Source: Bacillus oleivorans
Lineage (GTDB): Bacteria > Bacillota > Bacilli > Bacillales > JC228
Reading direction: 5' to 3'
Length of the DNA stretch: 64,000 nt
Assembly: GCF_900207585.1 (NCBI RefSeq)
Contig: NZ_OAOP01000007.1
Location: 124,001 to 188,000, forward strand
Shown here one piece after another: positions 25,013 to 34,935 of this stretch (positions are counted from its first letter, which is position 1; every line of letters starts with the position of its first letter). A program made the position numbers and the translations under genes. Below the pieces are notes generated by a model. It was not told the origin of the DNA and made no database searches. It saw only the letters and a list, made by a program, of their open reading frames with translations.

Positions 25013-26695
25013 ATGAACACTACTTCTATACCAGGATTGGGTTCAATCTCTAACCATACTCCGCTGCGAACCGGAGATCTGATTCAGGCGAAGCTTGTAC
25101 AGACAGGAAAAGACGGGAAAGCGGTTATTGTAATAAATGGCGAAACAATCGAGGCTAAACTCCTTACTCCATTAGAGGCTGGGAAAATGTATCTGTTTCA
25201 AATTGAGACATCTAAAAACGAGATCATTTTAAAACCTGTTCAAACCACTGCTTCTAATGAGCAAATACTAAAAGCTGAAATAATAAGTCAGCTTATGAAG
25301 CAGCTTGGAATCCAAAAGGGCAGCTGGGAACAAAGATTAGTCCGTCTGGCTGTTGAAGATGAATGGCTCGGGCAAGGCGGAGAAAAGCTTGCAGCGGCTT
25401 TAGATTGGCTCGCGAAGTCTTCTATGAAAAAACAAGATTTTCAAGTGATTGAATTTATGAGCCGGACCAATCTCCCATTTACAAAGCCTGTTTTTCAGAG
25501 CCTTTCTGCTCTTTTTTCCGAAAAAGACATAACGACTTTACTGCGATCATTTTCAATCGTCTCCAATTATCAGCCAGAAACAATTCAGAAACTAATTACA
25601 CCATTAGAGACGAAGATTGGATATAGAATAGCCGAACAGGCCATATCACCATTAATGAAGCATCATGAAACAGCGAAGCAATTGCTGACTCAATTCATGC
25701 AATCATTTGCGGGGTCAGACACACTCCAGCCAAAGCTTTCTGTGAGCCAGGCTGGAACCACCGTTTCAATCCCAGCTGCTTTAAATCAAAGTTTCCAGAC
25801 TGCCCCTGTCCAAGGACCACAAGAAATACTAATAAATAACCTTATATCAAAGGGGAACTTAAGTGAAGCCGGAGTAAACACGGCTGAAGAAAAAATTTTT
25901 CGAATAGAGGCCATTTCCTTTACAGCTGTGGAAAATATTGAAAGATTACTCAAACAAGAAATGAAGCTCCAATCGGATGCTCCTATTCTCCCTTCGCTAG
26001 GAAAATATGCGCTGACTGTAATTGCCGATAATAGGGGGCAGCTGTTTAATCAGCCACTGGCAACTCAGGAGGAGCTTTTGCAGTTCATTAGATTAGAGAT
26101 TGCTGCCGAAATAAAAGCGGGTATAAAGGCACTTGGCATGAATTTAGAGGCCGAATTAGCCAAGCAAAGGACTGAAGGGTTAGAATCTCTTAAAACAACG
26201 CTATTACAGCTCATGCAGCAGGACCATGTCCCGCAAAAGCAACCGATTCAGGAATTACTTTCACACCTGCAGGGACAAAAGCTAGTCAGCTCTGAAATGG
26301 GTCCCATTATTCATTTATATACAAAATTGCCTTTTCCGCTATTAAATCAATTAAAGGATGCAGAAATTAGCTGGAACGGCAGAAGAACGAAAGATGGAAA
26401 GATAGATTCGTCACATTGCCGGGTTCTTTTTCATTTGCATCTAGAAGAGTTAGGAGAGACAATCTTAGATTTTCAGGTACAAAATCGAATTTCTACCCTT
26501 AATGTATTTCATAGAATGGAACAGTTTGTTCCGCCAAATGATGAAACAATCGATGGATTTAAACTTGGTATGAAGCAGCTGGGGTTTCATCTATCATCTC
26601 TTCAGTTTCAGTATGTTTCAGAGGAGGAGAAAAACAAGTTAACCCCTCTTTATCAAACTGTACAGCCTCAAACAAAGGTGGATATCAGGGTATGA
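25013..26695 (+). CDS. ylqG: YlqG-like protein with FliK-like C-terminal domain
   Basis: A 560-residue protein in the place of B. subtilis ylqG. The N-terminus (about 1-80) looks like a small beta domain (TGDLIQAKLVQTGKDGKAVIV). The middle is helical and low in conservation. The C-terminal stretch (about 455-550, CRVLFHLHLEELGETILDFQVQ ... STLNVF ... LKQLGFHLSSLQFQYV) resembles the hook-length-control (FliK C-terminal) fold, by pattern only. It starts at ATG 25013, 7 bases after GGAGGA. It overlaps ylqH by the ATGA junction. No signal peptide or membrane segment is seen. Function unknown; see findings. Confidence 0.8.
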   Translation: MNTTSIPGLGSISNHTPLRTGDLIQAKLVQTGKDGKAVIVINGETIEAKLLTPLEAGKMYLFQIETSKNEIILKPVQTTASNEQILKAEIISQLMKQLGIQKGSWEQRLVRLAVEDEWLGQGGEKLAAALDWLAKSSMKKQDFQVIEFMSRTNLPFTKPVFQSLSALFSEKDITTLLRSFSIVSNYQPETIQKLITPLETKIGYRIAEQAISPLMKHHETAKQLLTQFMQSFAGSDTLQPKLSVSQAGTTVSIPAALNQSFQTAPVQGPQEILINNLISKGNLSEAGVNTAEEKIFRIEAISFTAVENIERLLKQEMKLQSDAPILPSLGKYALTVIADNRGQLFNQPLATQEELLQFIRLEIAAEIKAGIKALGMNLEAELAKQRTEGLESLKTTLLQLMQQDHVPQKQPIQELLSHLQGQKLVSSEMGPIIHLYTKLPFPLLNQLKDAEISWNGRRTKDGKIDSSHCRVLFHLHLEELGETILDFQVQNRISTLNVFHRMEQFVPPNDETIDGFKLGMKQLGFHLSSLQFQYVSEEEKNKLTPLYQTVQPQTKVDIRV

Positions 26696-26970
26696 CGAAA
26701 GAAAAAAGAGTGGAAGCCGCAGCTTTAAAATATGACCAAAACCAGCACACTTCGCCAATCGTCGTTGCAAAAGGAAAGGGAAAGATTGCAGAAAATATCT
26801 TGGCTGCTGCCAGGGAACATCAGGTACCGATTCAAGAGGATCCGACCTTGCTCACCTTATTAGGACAACTAGATATCAATACGGCGATTCCAGAGGAATT
26901 ATATGAAGCCGTTGCTGAAGTTTTTGCATTCATATATAAAGTGGATCAGCAGCAAAGTAAGAAGGAATAA
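26692..26970 (+). CDS. ylqH: FlhB C-terminal-domain homologue (YlqH/FlhX type)
   Basis: A 92-residue soluble protein aligning with the cytosolic C-terminal domain of FlhB. AAALKYDQN...SPIVVAKGKGKIAENI...A...EHQVPIQEDPTLLTLL...INTAIPEELYEAVAEVFAFIY follows FlhB of this window (IALKYDEAKLDAPYVVAKGVD...IGQAIPEEFFQAVAEILAVVY) almost column for column. It lacks the membrane domain and the NPTH cleavage site. The start codon overlaps the ylqG stop (ATGA), so the pair is coupled. FlhX-like proteins in some bacteria can substitute for the cleaved FlhB fragment; its role in Bacillus is unknown. Confidence 0.88.
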   Translation: MTKEKRVEAAALKYDQNQHTSPIVVAKGKGKIAENILAAAREHQVPIQEDPTLLTLLGQLDINTAIPEELYEAVAEVFAFIYKVDQQQSKKE

Positions 26971-26994
26971 AAGTTCAATTTCAAACATTATAGG

Positions 26995-27023
26995 TAGACA
27001 TCTTATCTATCATTTTATAAAAT
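26995..27023 (+). promoter_or_regulatory. candidate SigA promoter of sucCD
   Basis: TAGACA (26995-27000), 17-bp spacer, TAAAAT (27018-27023), about 43 bases before sucC. Confidence 0.5.
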
Positions 27024-27066
27024 GATAACGGCAGTCATTATACGTAAGACGTTAGGAGGACTGGAT

Positions 27067-28227
27067 ATGAATATCCATGAATACCAAGGTAAGGAAATCC
27101 TTAGAAAATATGGGGTATCAGTACCAAATGGTCGAGTGGCGTTTACAGCTGACGAAGCTGTAGAAGCTGCTAAAGAATTAGGTACGGCTGTAACCGTTGT
27201 CAAGGCTCAAATCCATGCAGGCGGACGTGGTAAAGCTGGCGGAGTAAAAATCGCTAAAAGTCTTGATGACGTACGTGCATATGCTGAAGAGCTACTCGGT
27301 AAAACATTAGTTACTCATCAAACTGGGCCAGAAGGTAAGGAAGTTAAACGCTTGCTTATCGAAGAAGGCTGTGATATCCAAAAAGAATACTATGTAGGGT
27401 TTGTATTGGACCGTGATTCTTCAAGAGTTGTATTAATGGCATCTGAAGAAGGCGGTACTGAAATCGAAGAGGTTGCTGAAAAAACTCCTGAGAAAATCTT
27501 TAAAGAGTACATCGACCCAGTGGTTGGTTTGACACCATTCCAAGCTCGTCGTATCGCGTTTAATATCAATATTCCAAAAGAACTTGTAAACCAATCAGTT
27601 AAATTTATGCTTGGGCTATATCAAGTATTCGTTGAAAAGGATTGTTCAATTGCCGAAATCAATCCGTTAGTTACAACAGGTGATGGAAGAGTTATGGCAT
27701 TAGATGCAAAATTAAACTTTGATTCTAATGCGTTATACCGTCATAAAGATATTGTAGAATACCGTGATCTTGATGAGGAAGATCCAAAGGAAATCGAAGC
27801 ATCTAAGTATGACCTGAGCTATATTTCGCTAAACGGAAATATCGGCTGTATGGTTAACGGTGCCGGACTGGCAATGGCAACATTGGATATCATCAAGCAT
27901 TATGGCGGCGATCCTGCTAACTTCCTTGATGTTGGGGGCGGTGCAACAGCTGAGAAAGTTACAGAAGCTTTCAAAATCATTCTTTCAGATGAGAATGTAA
28001 AAGGAATCTTCGTAAACATTTTCGGCGGAATTATGAAGTGTGACGTTATTGCAACGGGTGTAGTAGAAGCAGCGAAGCAAGTAAGTCTGCAAGTACCGCT
28101 TGTTGTTCGTTTAGAAGGTACAAACGTAGAGCAAGGCAAAAAGATCTTAAACGAAAGCGGTTTAAACATTATTGCTGCTGAATCTATGGCAGACGGAGCA
28201 CAAAAAATCGTTGCACAGGTGCAATAA
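27067..28227 (+). CDS. sucC: succinyl-CoA synthetase beta subunit
   Basis: A 386-residue ADP-forming beta chain of the TCA-cycle enzyme that converts succinyl-CoA to succinate with substrate-level phosphorylation. It has an N-terminal ATP-grasp domain ([34 protein letters not shown]) and a C-terminal CoA-ligase-like domain ([29 protein letters not shown]). ATG 27067 follows TTAGGAGGA; upstream codons in frame lie in promoter sequence. sucD follows after 17 bases. Confidence 0.97.
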   Translation: MNIHEYQGKEILRKYGVSVPNGRVAFTADEAVEAAKELGTAVTVVKAQIHAGGRGKAGGVKIAKSLDDVRAYAEELLGKTLVTHQTGPEGKEVKRLLIEEGCDIQKEYYVGFVLDRDSSRVVLMASEEGGTEIEEVAEKTPEKIFKEYIDPVVGLTPFQARRIAFNINIPKELVNQSVKFMLGLYQVFVEKDCSIAEINPLVTTGDGRVMALDAKLNFDSNALYRHKDIVEYRDLDEEDPKEIEASKYDLSYISLNGNIGCMVNGAGLAMATLDIIKHYGGDPANFLDVGGGATAEKVTEAFKIILSDENVKGIFVNIFGGIMKCDVIATGVVEAAKQVSLQVPLVVRLEGTNVEQGKKILNESGLNIIAAESMADGAQKIVAQVQ

Positions 28228-28244
28228 GGAAAGGCGGGAGTAAA

Positions 28245-29147
28245 GTGAGTGTATTCGTTAATAAAGATACAAAAGTAATCGTTCAGGGAATTACGGGTTC
28301 AACAGCCCTTTTCCATACAAAGCAAATGCTTGAATACGGTACTAAAATCGTTGGTGGAGTAACACCTGGTAAAGGTGGTACTGAAGTAGAAGGAGTACCT
28401 GTATTTAATACAGTTGAAGATGCTGTTAAAGCAACAGGAGCCAATGCTTCTGTAATCTATGTTCCTGCTCCTTTTGCTGCAGATGCAATCTTGGAAGCAG
28501 TAGATGCTGAATTAGATTTAGCCATTTGTATTACTGAGCATATTCCAGTATTAGACATGGTTAAAGTTAAGCGTTATATGGAAGGTAAGAAAACTCGTCT
28601 TGTTGGACCAAACTGTCCTGGAGTGATCACACCAGAAGAATGTAAAATTGGAATCATGCCTGGATATATCCATAGAAAAGGTCATGTAGGTGTCGTTTCC
28701 CGTTCTGGAACTCTAACATATGAAGCAGTACACCAATTAACTCAAGCAGGAATTGGTCAGTCTACTGCAGTTGGTATTGGCGGAGACCCAGTTAACGGTA
28801 CAAACTTCATCGACGTATTAAAAGCATTCAATGAAGATCCAGAAACAGAAGCTGTTATCATGATCGGTGAAATCGGCGGAACTGCTGAAGAAGAAGCAGC
28901 ACGCTGGGTAAAGGCGAACATGAAAAAGCCAGTAGTCGGATTTATTGGCGGCCGTACTGCACCTCCTGGAAAGCGTATGGGGCATGCTGGTGCAATCATT
29001 TCTGGTGGTAAAGGTACAGCTGACGAAAAGATTAAAGTCATGAATGAGTGCGGAATCCAAGTTGCAGACACTCCATCTGTAATGGGTGAAACACTGATTA
29101 AAGTGTTAAAAGAAAAAGGCTTATACGAAAAGTGTAAAAATCTTTAA
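28245..29147 (+). CDS. sucD: succinyl-CoA synthetase alpha subunit
   Basis: A 300-residue alpha chain with a CoA-binding Rossmann domain ([26 protein letters not shown]) and the phosphorylated His in [18 protein letters not shown]. It pairs with SucC. The start is GTG 28245, after AAGGCGGGAG. A stem-loop follows 7 bases after the stop and closes the operon. Confidence 0.97.
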   Translation: MSVFVNKDTKVIVQGITGSTALFHTKQMLEYGTKIVGGVTPGKGGTEVEGVPVFNTVEDAVKATGANASVIYVPAPFAADAILEAVDAELDLAICITEHIPVLDMVKVKRYMEGKKTRLVGPNCPGVITPEECKIGIMPGYIHRKGHVGVVSRSGTLTYEAVHQLTQAGIGQSTAVGIGGDPVNGTNFIDVLKAFNEDPETEAVIMIGEIGGTAEEEAARWVKANMKKPVVGFIGGRTAPPGKRMGHAGAIISGGKGTADEKIKVMNECGIQVADTPSVMGETLIKVLKEKGLYEKCKNL

Positions 29148-29154
29148 TCTGTCA

Positions 29155-29189
29155 TAATAGGGGTGGCAACGAGACTGTCACCCCTATTA
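29155..29189 (+). terminator. sucCD stem-loop/terminator
   Basis: A perfect 11-bp stem TAATAGGGGTG / CACCCCTATTA, 13-base interior including loop; followed by AATATAAAAA rather than a T-run, so termination may be partial. Confidence 0.65.
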
Positions 29190-29214
29190 AATATAAAAAT
29201 GAGGTGAAACCTGT

Positions 29215-30093
29215 TTGTATTCAATTAAAGAACAATTATTAGCCCTACACCACTCCAGGCATGTAACCCCTAGCAGCCTGCAAAAAATAATCCTCCTGCA
29301 CAAGCAGTTCTTTCCAAACCAAGATCTCCTGTCTATTGTTCCTAAAATAAATCTATCCCCCGTTATTACCAAAGAAATTGAAAAAGACTTTCATCATTAT
29401 TTTGAGCAAAGAACAAGCGAAGTCTATAGCCAGCAAAAAATAAAAGCGATTACTATTTATGATGAACAGTACCCGGAATTCTTAAAAGAAATTCCAGACC
29501 CTCCCCCTGTCCTATACGTAAAAGGTATTCCTTCTCTATTAAAATCATCCTCTAAGAGACTCTCTGTAGTAGGTTCACGAACCCCGACAGAATATGGGAT
29601 AAAAGTCCTTCATTACTTGCTTCCGCCGCTCATTCAGGCAGGGTTTATCATCGTGAGCGGACTTGCTAAAGGCATAGACAGATTCGCCCATGAAACGGCG
29701 ATTCAATCTGGCGGGCAAACCATTGCTGTTCTAGGGAATGGGTTTGAACACACATATCCTGCTGAAAATAAAAAATTATCAGCGTATATTGGCACGCATC
29801 ATTTGCTGGTATCCGAATACACGCCGCCTGAATCACCGAAAAAGTGGCATTTTCCCGCACGAAATCGAATCATAAGCGGTTTATCTGTGGGTACACTTAT
29901 AATAGAAGGGAAATACAAAAGCGGCTCTCTCATAACAGCGTATAGTGCTTTAGAACAAGGAAGAGAAGTATTTGCAGTCCCCGGTCAGATTCTCCACCCT
30001 AATTCAGAAGGACCACATCGTTTAATCAAGGAAGGAGCAAAACTGGTTGCCCATCCTGACGATGTATTAGAAGAATTAATCCCCTTTATATAA
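29215..30093 (+). CDS. dprA: DNA processing protein DprA (Smf)
   Basis: A 292-residue protein of the DprA/Smf family, which protects incoming single-stranded DNA and loads RecA during natural transformation. It contains the extended Rossmann domain: SVVGSRTPTEYG, IIVSGLAKGIDRFAHETAI, GNGFEHTYPAENKKL, FPARNRIISGLS, EGKYKSGSLITA and VPGQI. The TTG start at 29215 follows GAGGTGA by 7 bases. The N-terminal helical part is short. It lies between sucD and topA as in B. subtilis. Its presence hints at competence or at least recombination capacity. Confidence 0.95.
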   Translation: MYSIKEQLLALHHSRHVTPSSLQKIILLHKQFFPNQDLLSIVPKINLSPVITKEIEKDFHHYFEQRTSEVYSQQKIKAITIYDEQYPEFLKEIPDPPPVLYVKGIPSLLKSSSKRLSVVGSRTPTEYGIKVLHYLLPPLIQAGFIIVSGLAKGIDRFAHETAIQSGGQTIAVLGNGFEHTYPAENKKLSAYIGTHHLLVSEYTPPESPKKWHFPARNRIISGLSVGTLIIEGKYKSGSLITAYSALEQGREVFAVPGQILHPNSEGPHRLIKEGAKLVAHPDDVLEELIPFI

Positions 30094-30305
30094 AAATTTT
30101 TTTTAGCAAATTTCAACAACTTGTCTAGTACAAATTAAAACATACAGAATTGAAATTCTTCATTAGGAAAAGCCTATCAATAAAGGGATTCTAGTGAAAA
30201 ATAACCTTTTGGAATTGTATAAAAGATTCACAAGATTCGAGCGGGAAAGCTTGCAATTTTCGAGGATTTTGATTAAATTTGGCATCAGTCACATTCGCTT
30301 TCCCA
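30094..30305. other. AT-rich spacer dprA-topA
   Basis: About 210 bases of AT-rich sequence before the topA promoter. No open frame, repeat or strong hairpin is seen; a T8 run at about 30105 may help end dprA transcription. Confidence 0.5.
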
Positions 30306-30332
30306 TTGACAAATAAAAAAACGGTCTATAAT
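30306..30332 (+). promoter_or_regulatory. topA promoter with 15-bp spacer
   Basis: Perfect TTGACA (30306-30311) and perfect TATAAT (30327-30332) are separated by only 15 bp. The short spacer misplaces the hexamers by about 70 degrees relative to the optimum and is a plausible supercoiling sensor (see findings). Confidence 0.7.
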
Positions 30333-30385
30333 ATGTATGGAAGATTTATCAAACACGAAAGTATAAAGGTTTTAGGGGAAGACCT

Positions 30386-30397
30386 CTCCTTAAGGAG
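30386..30397 (+). promoter_or_regulatory. palindrome overlapping the topA Shine-Dalgarno
   Basis: CTCCTTAAGGAG is a 12-bp perfect palindrome whose right half is the Shine-Dalgarno AAGGAGG, 7-8 bases before the topA ATG. In RNA it could close a 4-bp hairpin and reduce initiation; dimer or protein binding is also possible. Confidence 0.45.
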
Positions 30398-30404
30398 GAT
30401 GTTC

Positions 30405-32480
30405 ATGTCAGATTTTCTCGTCATCGTAGAATCGCCTGCAAAGGCTAAAACGATTGAACGTTATTTAGGAAAAAAATATAAAGTAAAAGCTTCGATGGGC
30501 CATGTCCGGGACTTCCCAAGAAGTCAAATGGGTGTGGACACTAAAAATAATTTCGAACTGAAATATATTACCATTAGAGGAAAAGGGCCAGTACTAAAAG
30601 AATTGAAAGCAGCTGCTAAAAAAGCTAAGAAAGTATACCTTGCAGCCGACCCTGACCGTGAAGGGGAAGCCATTGCTTGGCATTTGGCACAAAGCCTGGA
30701 TGTTGATATAGACTCAGACTGCCGCGTTGTATTTAATGAAATCACAAAGGATGCCATTAAGGAATCATTTAAGCATCCTAGACCGATTAATATGGACCTG
30801 GTCGATGCTCAACAGGCGCGCAGAGTATTGGATCGTTTAGTTGGCTACAACATTAGTCCTTTATTATGGAAAAAGGTTAAAAAGGGCCTTAGCGCAGGCA
30901 GGGTACAATCTGTAGCGGTTCGTTTAATACTTGACCGTGAGAGGGAAATTCAGAAATTTGAGCCGGAAGAATATTGGACGATTGATACAGAGTTTATAAA
31001 GGGAAAGGATTTATTCCAGGCAAGCTTCTATGGACTTGCGAATGAAAAAAAGAATCTCGGTTCAAAGGAAGAAGTAGAAGAGGTTCTGAACCAATTAAAG
31101 GGAGACAACTTTATCGTTGAAAGTGTCACCAAAAGAGAGCGAAAAAGAAATCCCTCTCCCCCTTTTACAACGTCTTCTCTTCAGCAGGAAGCTGCGAGAA
31201 AATTAAACTTCAGAGCAAAAAAGACGATGATGCTGGCTCAGCAATTGTATGAGGGAATTGAACTTGGCAAGGAAGGAACCGTCGGTTTGATTACCTATAT
31301 GAGAACTGATTCGACCCGTATTTCTGAAACAGCTAAGAATGAGGCAAATTCTTATATCGTTTCAACTTTTGGAAAAGAGTATGCAGCACTGGGAACAAAC
31401 GAGCCCAAAAAGAGTGCCCAGGCTCAAGATGCTCATGAAGCAATTAGGCCAACCAGCGCCATGAAAGAACCTAATGATTTGAAACCTTATTTATCAAGAG
31501 ATCAATTACGGTTATATAAATTAATTTGGGAGCGTTTTATAGCTAGCCAAATGGCTCCTGCCATTATGGATACGATGAGTGTAGATTTAAAGAACGGTAA
31601 TGTAACATTCCGGGCAACTGGTTCCAAAATTAAATTTCCAGGCTTCATGAAGCTCTATGTAGAAGGAACCGATGACGGAGTTGAAGAAAAAGAAAACTTT
31701 CTTCCTGATTTAAAAGAAGGAGATGTGGTTCAGTACAAAGATATTGACCCGAAGCAGCACTTTACTCAGCCTCCTCCAAGATATACGGAGGCCCGGCTCG
31801 TTAAAACTTTAGAAGAGCTCGGAATCGGACGTCCATCGACTTATGCACCGACGTTGGATACCATTCAAAAACGGGGTTATGTAACTCTAGAAAATAAACG
31901 ATTTGTCCCGACAGAGCTTGGAGAAATAGTTTCTGATTTGATTACTGAATTCTTTCCTGATATTATAAATGTTGAATTTACAGCTAACATGGAAAACAGT
32001 TTAGATTCGATTGAAGAGGGCAAAGTCAACTGGGTTCAAATTATCGATGATTTTTACAAGGACTTCGAGAAGGACCTGCAAAAGGCTGAGAAAGAGATGG
32101 AAGAAGTCGAGATCAAAGATGAACCTGCTGGAGAAGATTGTGAAGTATGCGGAAACCCAATGGTATTTAAAATGGGCCGTTACGGTAAATTCATGGCTTG
32201 CAGCAATTTCCCGGATTGCCGGAATACGAAACCAATTGTAAAAGAAATTGGGATAACATGTCCTAAGTGTCACGAAGGAAACATTGTTGAACGAAAGAGT
32301 AAAAAGCGAAGAATTTTTTACGGCTGTGACCGGTTTCCAAATTGTGATTTTGTTTCTTGGGATAAACCAGTTAGCCGTCCATGTCCAAAATGTGAAGGTC
32401 TTCTAGTCGAAAAGAAATTGAAAAAGGGTATTCAAGTCCAATGTACCCAATGTGATTATAAAGAGGAACCGCAACAGTGA
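30405..32480 (+). CDS. topA: DNA topoisomerase I
   Basis: A 691-residue type IA topoisomerase that relaxes negative supercoils. It has the Toprim domain ([34 protein letters not shown]), the active-site Tyr at about residue 297 in [14 protein letters not shown], and three C-terminal zinc ribbons (CEVCGNP...CSNFPDC, CPKCHEG...CDRFPNC, CPKCEG...CTQC). ATG 30405 follows AAGGAGG and gives the B. subtilis length exactly; an in-frame extension to 30279 would include the promoter and is rejected. Confidence 0.97.
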   Translation: MSDFLVIVESPAKAKTIERYLGKKYKVKASMGHVRDFPRSQMGVDTKNNFELKYITIRGKGPVLKELKAAAKKAKKVYLAADPDREGEAIAWHLAQSLDVDIDSDCRVVFNEITKDAIKESFKHPRPINMDLVDAQQARRVLDRLVGYNISPLLWKKVKKGLSAGRVQSVAVRLILDREREIQKFEPEEYWTIDTEFIKGKDLFQASFYGLANEKKNLGSKEEVEEVLNQLKGDNFIVESVTKRERKRNPSPPFTTSSLQQEAARKLNFRAKKTMMLAQQLYEGIELGKEGTVGLITYMRTDSTRISETAKNEANSYIVSTFGKEYAALGTNEPKKSAQAQDAHEAIRPTSAMKEPNDLKPYLSRDQLRLYKLIWERFIASQMAPAIMDTMSVDLKNGNVTFRATGSKIKFPGFMKLYVEGTDDGVEEKENFLPDLKEGDVVQYKDIDPKQHFTQPPPRYTEARLVKTLEELGIGRPSTYAPTLDTIQKRGYVTLENKRFVPTELGEIVSDLITEFFPDIINVEFTANMENSLDSIEEGKVNWVQIIDDFYKDFEKDLQKAEKEMEEVEIKDEPAGEDCEVCGNPMVFKMGRYGKFMACSNFPDCRNTKPIVKEIGITCPKCHEGNIVERKSKKRRIFYGCDRFPNCDFVSWDKPVSRPCPKCEGLLVEKKLKKGIQVQCTQCDYKEEPQQ

Positions 32481-32482
32481 TG

Positions 32483-32513
32483 GAGTGAGCATTTAGCTCA
32501 CTCTCTTATTTTG
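32483..32513 (+). terminator. topA terminator
   Basis: GAGTGAGC / GCTCACTC perfect 8-bp stem, loop ATTTA, then TCTTATTTTG; begins 2 bases after the stop. Confidence 0.8.
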
Positions 32514-32647
32514 TAAAATTTTTAAGCAGAATGCGTGAAACTTTTATATTTTTCAAACGTAATGTAAAATGCAGGATGGTAGTACACAAAGATCATTCTT
32601 TAAAGATCAATCCAGTGACTGTCATTTGAAGAAAAGGAGGAAGTTTC

Positions 32648-33949
32648 TTGACAGTTGTAAATGTAGTAGGTGCGGGTTTGGCTGGAAGTGAAGCTGCCTG
32701 GCAGCTTGCAAATAGAGGCATTCAAGTCAAATTATATGAGATGAGACCTAAAGTTCAAACACCAGCCCACCACACGGATAAATTTGCAGAGCTTGTTTGC
32801 AGTAACTCATTGCGTGCAAATAGTCTGACAAATGCAGTTGGAGTTATAAAAGAAGAAATGAGAATTTTGGATTCACTAATCGTGTCTGCTGCAGACCGTT
32901 GTTCCGTTCCAGCCGGAGGAGCACTTGCTGTCGACCGGCATGAATTTGCTCACCATGTCACAACTTCATTAAAGGAACATCCGAATATTGAAGTAATTTC
33001 GGAAGAAGTAGCTGACATTCTAGAAGGAATAACGATTATAGCTACGGGACCGCTAACAAGCCCAAATCTGTCTAGCCGCTTAAAAGAGCTGACAGGTGAG
33101 GAATATTTGTATTTTTATGATGCAGCTGCTCCGATTATTGAAAAAGAAAGTATTGATTTAGAGAAGGTTTATTTGAAATCCAGATATGATAAAGGGGAAG
33201 CAGCTTATTTAAACTGTCCGATGACAGAGGAAGAATTCGACCGTTTTTATGAAGCCCTCGTGTCAGCAGAAGTTGTCCCATTAAAAGAATTTGAGAAAGA
33301 AATTTACTTTGAGGGTTGTATGCCAATAGAGGTAATGGCAGCTCGCGGTAAAAAAACATTACTTTTCGGACCAATGAAGCCGGTTGGACTCGAGCATCCT
33401 GAAACAGGAAAGCGCCCTTTTGCGGTTGTTCAGCTGAGACAGGATGATGCAGCGGGAACATTATATAATATTGTCGGATTCCAAACTCATTTAAAATGGG
33501 GTCCGCAAAAAGAGGTAATCCGGTTGATCCCTGGTTTGGAAAATGCTGAGATTGTCCGTTATGGGGTTATGCACCGTAACACATTCATTAATTCACCAAA
33601 GGTTTTAAAGCCAACCTATCAATTTAAAGAACGCGAAACCTTATTATTCGCCGGACAAATGACAGGTGTCGAAGGGTATGTGGAGTCAGCTGCAAGCGGA
33701 CTGGTGGCTGGTATTAATGCAGCCAGACTGGCCCAAGGCAAAGAACCAGTTGTATTTCCTGAGGAAACAGCAATGGGCAGTATGGCACATTATATTACGA
33801 ACACAAACTCTAAAACCTTCCAGCCGATGAATGTGAACTTTGGATTATTTAAGCCGTTAGATGAAACCATTAAAAATAAACAAGAGCGTAATGAGCAATT
33901 GGCCAATCGAGCATTGGAAACAATTCAAAATTTTGTGAAAAAAGTGTAA
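32648..33949 (+). CDS. trmFO: tRNA (uracil-54-C5)-methyltransferase, folate/FAD-dependent
   Basis: A 433-residue flavoenzyme (formerly Gid) that makes ribothymidine 54 with methylene-THF. It has the FAD-binding [19 protein letters not shown], the methylation-site [11 protein letters not shown] and the C-terminal [16 protein letters not shown]. The TTG start at 32648 follows AAAGGAGGAAG. It precedes xerC, as in B. subtilis. A stem-loop then precedes xerC. Confidence 0.97.
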   Translation: MTVVNVVGAGLAGSEAAWQLANRGIQVKLYEMRPKVQTPAHHTDKFAELVCSNSLRANSLTNAVGVIKEEMRILDSLIVSAADRCSVPAGGALAVDRHEFAHHVTTSLKEHPNIEVISEEVADILEGITIIATGPLTSPNLSSRLKELTGEEYLYFYDAAAPIIEKESIDLEKVYLKSRYDKGEAAYLNCPMTEEEFDRFYEALVSAEVVPLKEFEKEIYFEGCMPIEVMAARGKKTLLFGPMKPVGLEHPETGKRPFAVVQLRQDDAAGTLYNIVGFQTHLKWGPQKEVIRLIPGLENAEIVRYGVMHRNTFINSPKVLKPTYQFKERETLLFAGQMTGVEGYVESAASGLVAGINAARLAQGKEPVVFPEETAMGSMAHYITNTNSKTFQPMNVNFGLFKPLDETIKNKQERNEQLANRALETIQNFVKKV

Positions 33950-33958
33950 AATAAATTG

Positions 33959-33997
33959 CAAGGGCTATCTGAATATGGTACTATTTAGTAGCCCTTG
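33959..33997 (+). terminator. stem-loop between trmFO and xerC
   Basis: CAAGGGCTA (33959-33967) and TAGCCCTTG (33989-33997) form a perfect 9-bp stem around a 21-base loop; the xerC Shine-Dalgarno GAGGTGA starts 2 bases after it. No T-run, so a processing or translation-control hairpin is as likely as a terminator. Confidence 0.45.
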
Positions 33998-34009
33998 TGA
34001 GGTGATTAC

Positions 34010-34909
34010 ATGGATAATGTAAAAGCTCTATCTGAATTTAAAGAGTATATGCAAATTGAAAAAAATTACTCATCTCTCACAGTACTGCATTATACAAAGG
34101 ATATTGAGTCGTTTTTTCAATTTATGAAGGAACAGGGTATCGTAAATCTCGCTAAGGCAGAGTATTTTGATGCCAGGCTTTTTGTTTCCAAGCTGTTTGA
34201 TGAATCATATAAGAGATCTAGTATTTCCAGGAAAATTTCCTCGCTGAGAAGCTTTTATGCTTACTTAATGAGGGAAGGGAAAGTCGAACAAAATCCTTTC
34301 CAAATGCTCGCACTGCCAAAAAAAGAAAAGCGCTTGCCTTCTTTTTTTTATGAGGTGGAAATGGAGAAGCTGTTGCAGAGTCAATTTGATGACGGGCCAA
34401 TCGGGCAACGGGATCAGCTGCTTTTAGAACTGCTTTATTCAACAGGAATCCGGATTAGTGAAGCAGAAAGCTTAAAGCTCGAAAACATAGACTTTTCCGT
34501 AGGCACAATTCTTGTATATGGAAAAGGAAAAAAAGAGCGATATATCCCATTTGGGAGTTATGCCCGCGATTTACTTCGTATATACATAAATGACGGGAGA
34601 CAACAGCTTTTACAAAAAGGGAAGAAAAATCACTCTTTTTTGTTTGTCAACTTTCGGGGTGGTCCTCTAACGGCTCGCGGAATGCGTGATATCTTAAACA
34701 AAATTATGGATCAGGCAGCGATGCATGCTCATATCCATCCTCATATGCTGCGGCATACGTTTGCTACGCATATGCTGAATAACGGTGCAGATTTACGTTC
34801 GGTCCAAGAGTTATTAGGACATAGCAATCTTTCATCTACCCAGGTCTATACACATGTAACAAAAGAGCATTTACGAAAAACGTATCAGTCATTTCATCCG
34901 CGTGCTTAA
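34010..34909 (+). CDS. xerC: site-specific tyrosine recombinase XerC (CodV)
   Basis: A 299-residue tyrosine recombinase that works with XerD (RipX) at dif to resolve chromosome dimers. It has an N-terminal SAM-like core-binding domain and a catalytic domain with Arg148 in [20 protein letters not shown] (His, Arg), LGHSN and the nucleophile Tyr in TQVYTHV. It is the first gene of xerC-hslV-hslU-codY, the codVWXY operon of B. subtilis. Confidence 0.96.
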   Translation: MDNVKALSEFKEYMQIEKNYSSLTVLHYTKDIESFFQFMKEQGIVNLAKAEYFDARLFVSKLFDESYKRSSISRKISSLRSFYAYLMREGKVEQNPFQMLALPKKEKRLPSFFYEVEMEKLLQSQFDDGPIGQRDQLLLELLYSTGIRISEAESLKLENIDFSVGTILVYGKGKKERYIPFGSYARDLLRIYINDGRQQLLQKGKKNHSFLFVNFRGGPLTARGMRDILNKIMDQAAMHAHIHPHMLRHTFATHMLNNGADLRSVQELLGHSNLSSTQVYTHVTKEHLRKTYQSFHPRA

Positions 34910-34935
34910 GTGTAACTCGAGAAGGAGGAAATCAA

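Noticed and set aside
33928-33942. CodY-like AATTTTGTGAAAAAA at the end of trmFO
   Set aside because: Three mismatches in an A/T-rich stretch, inside coding sequence; expected by chance at this composition.
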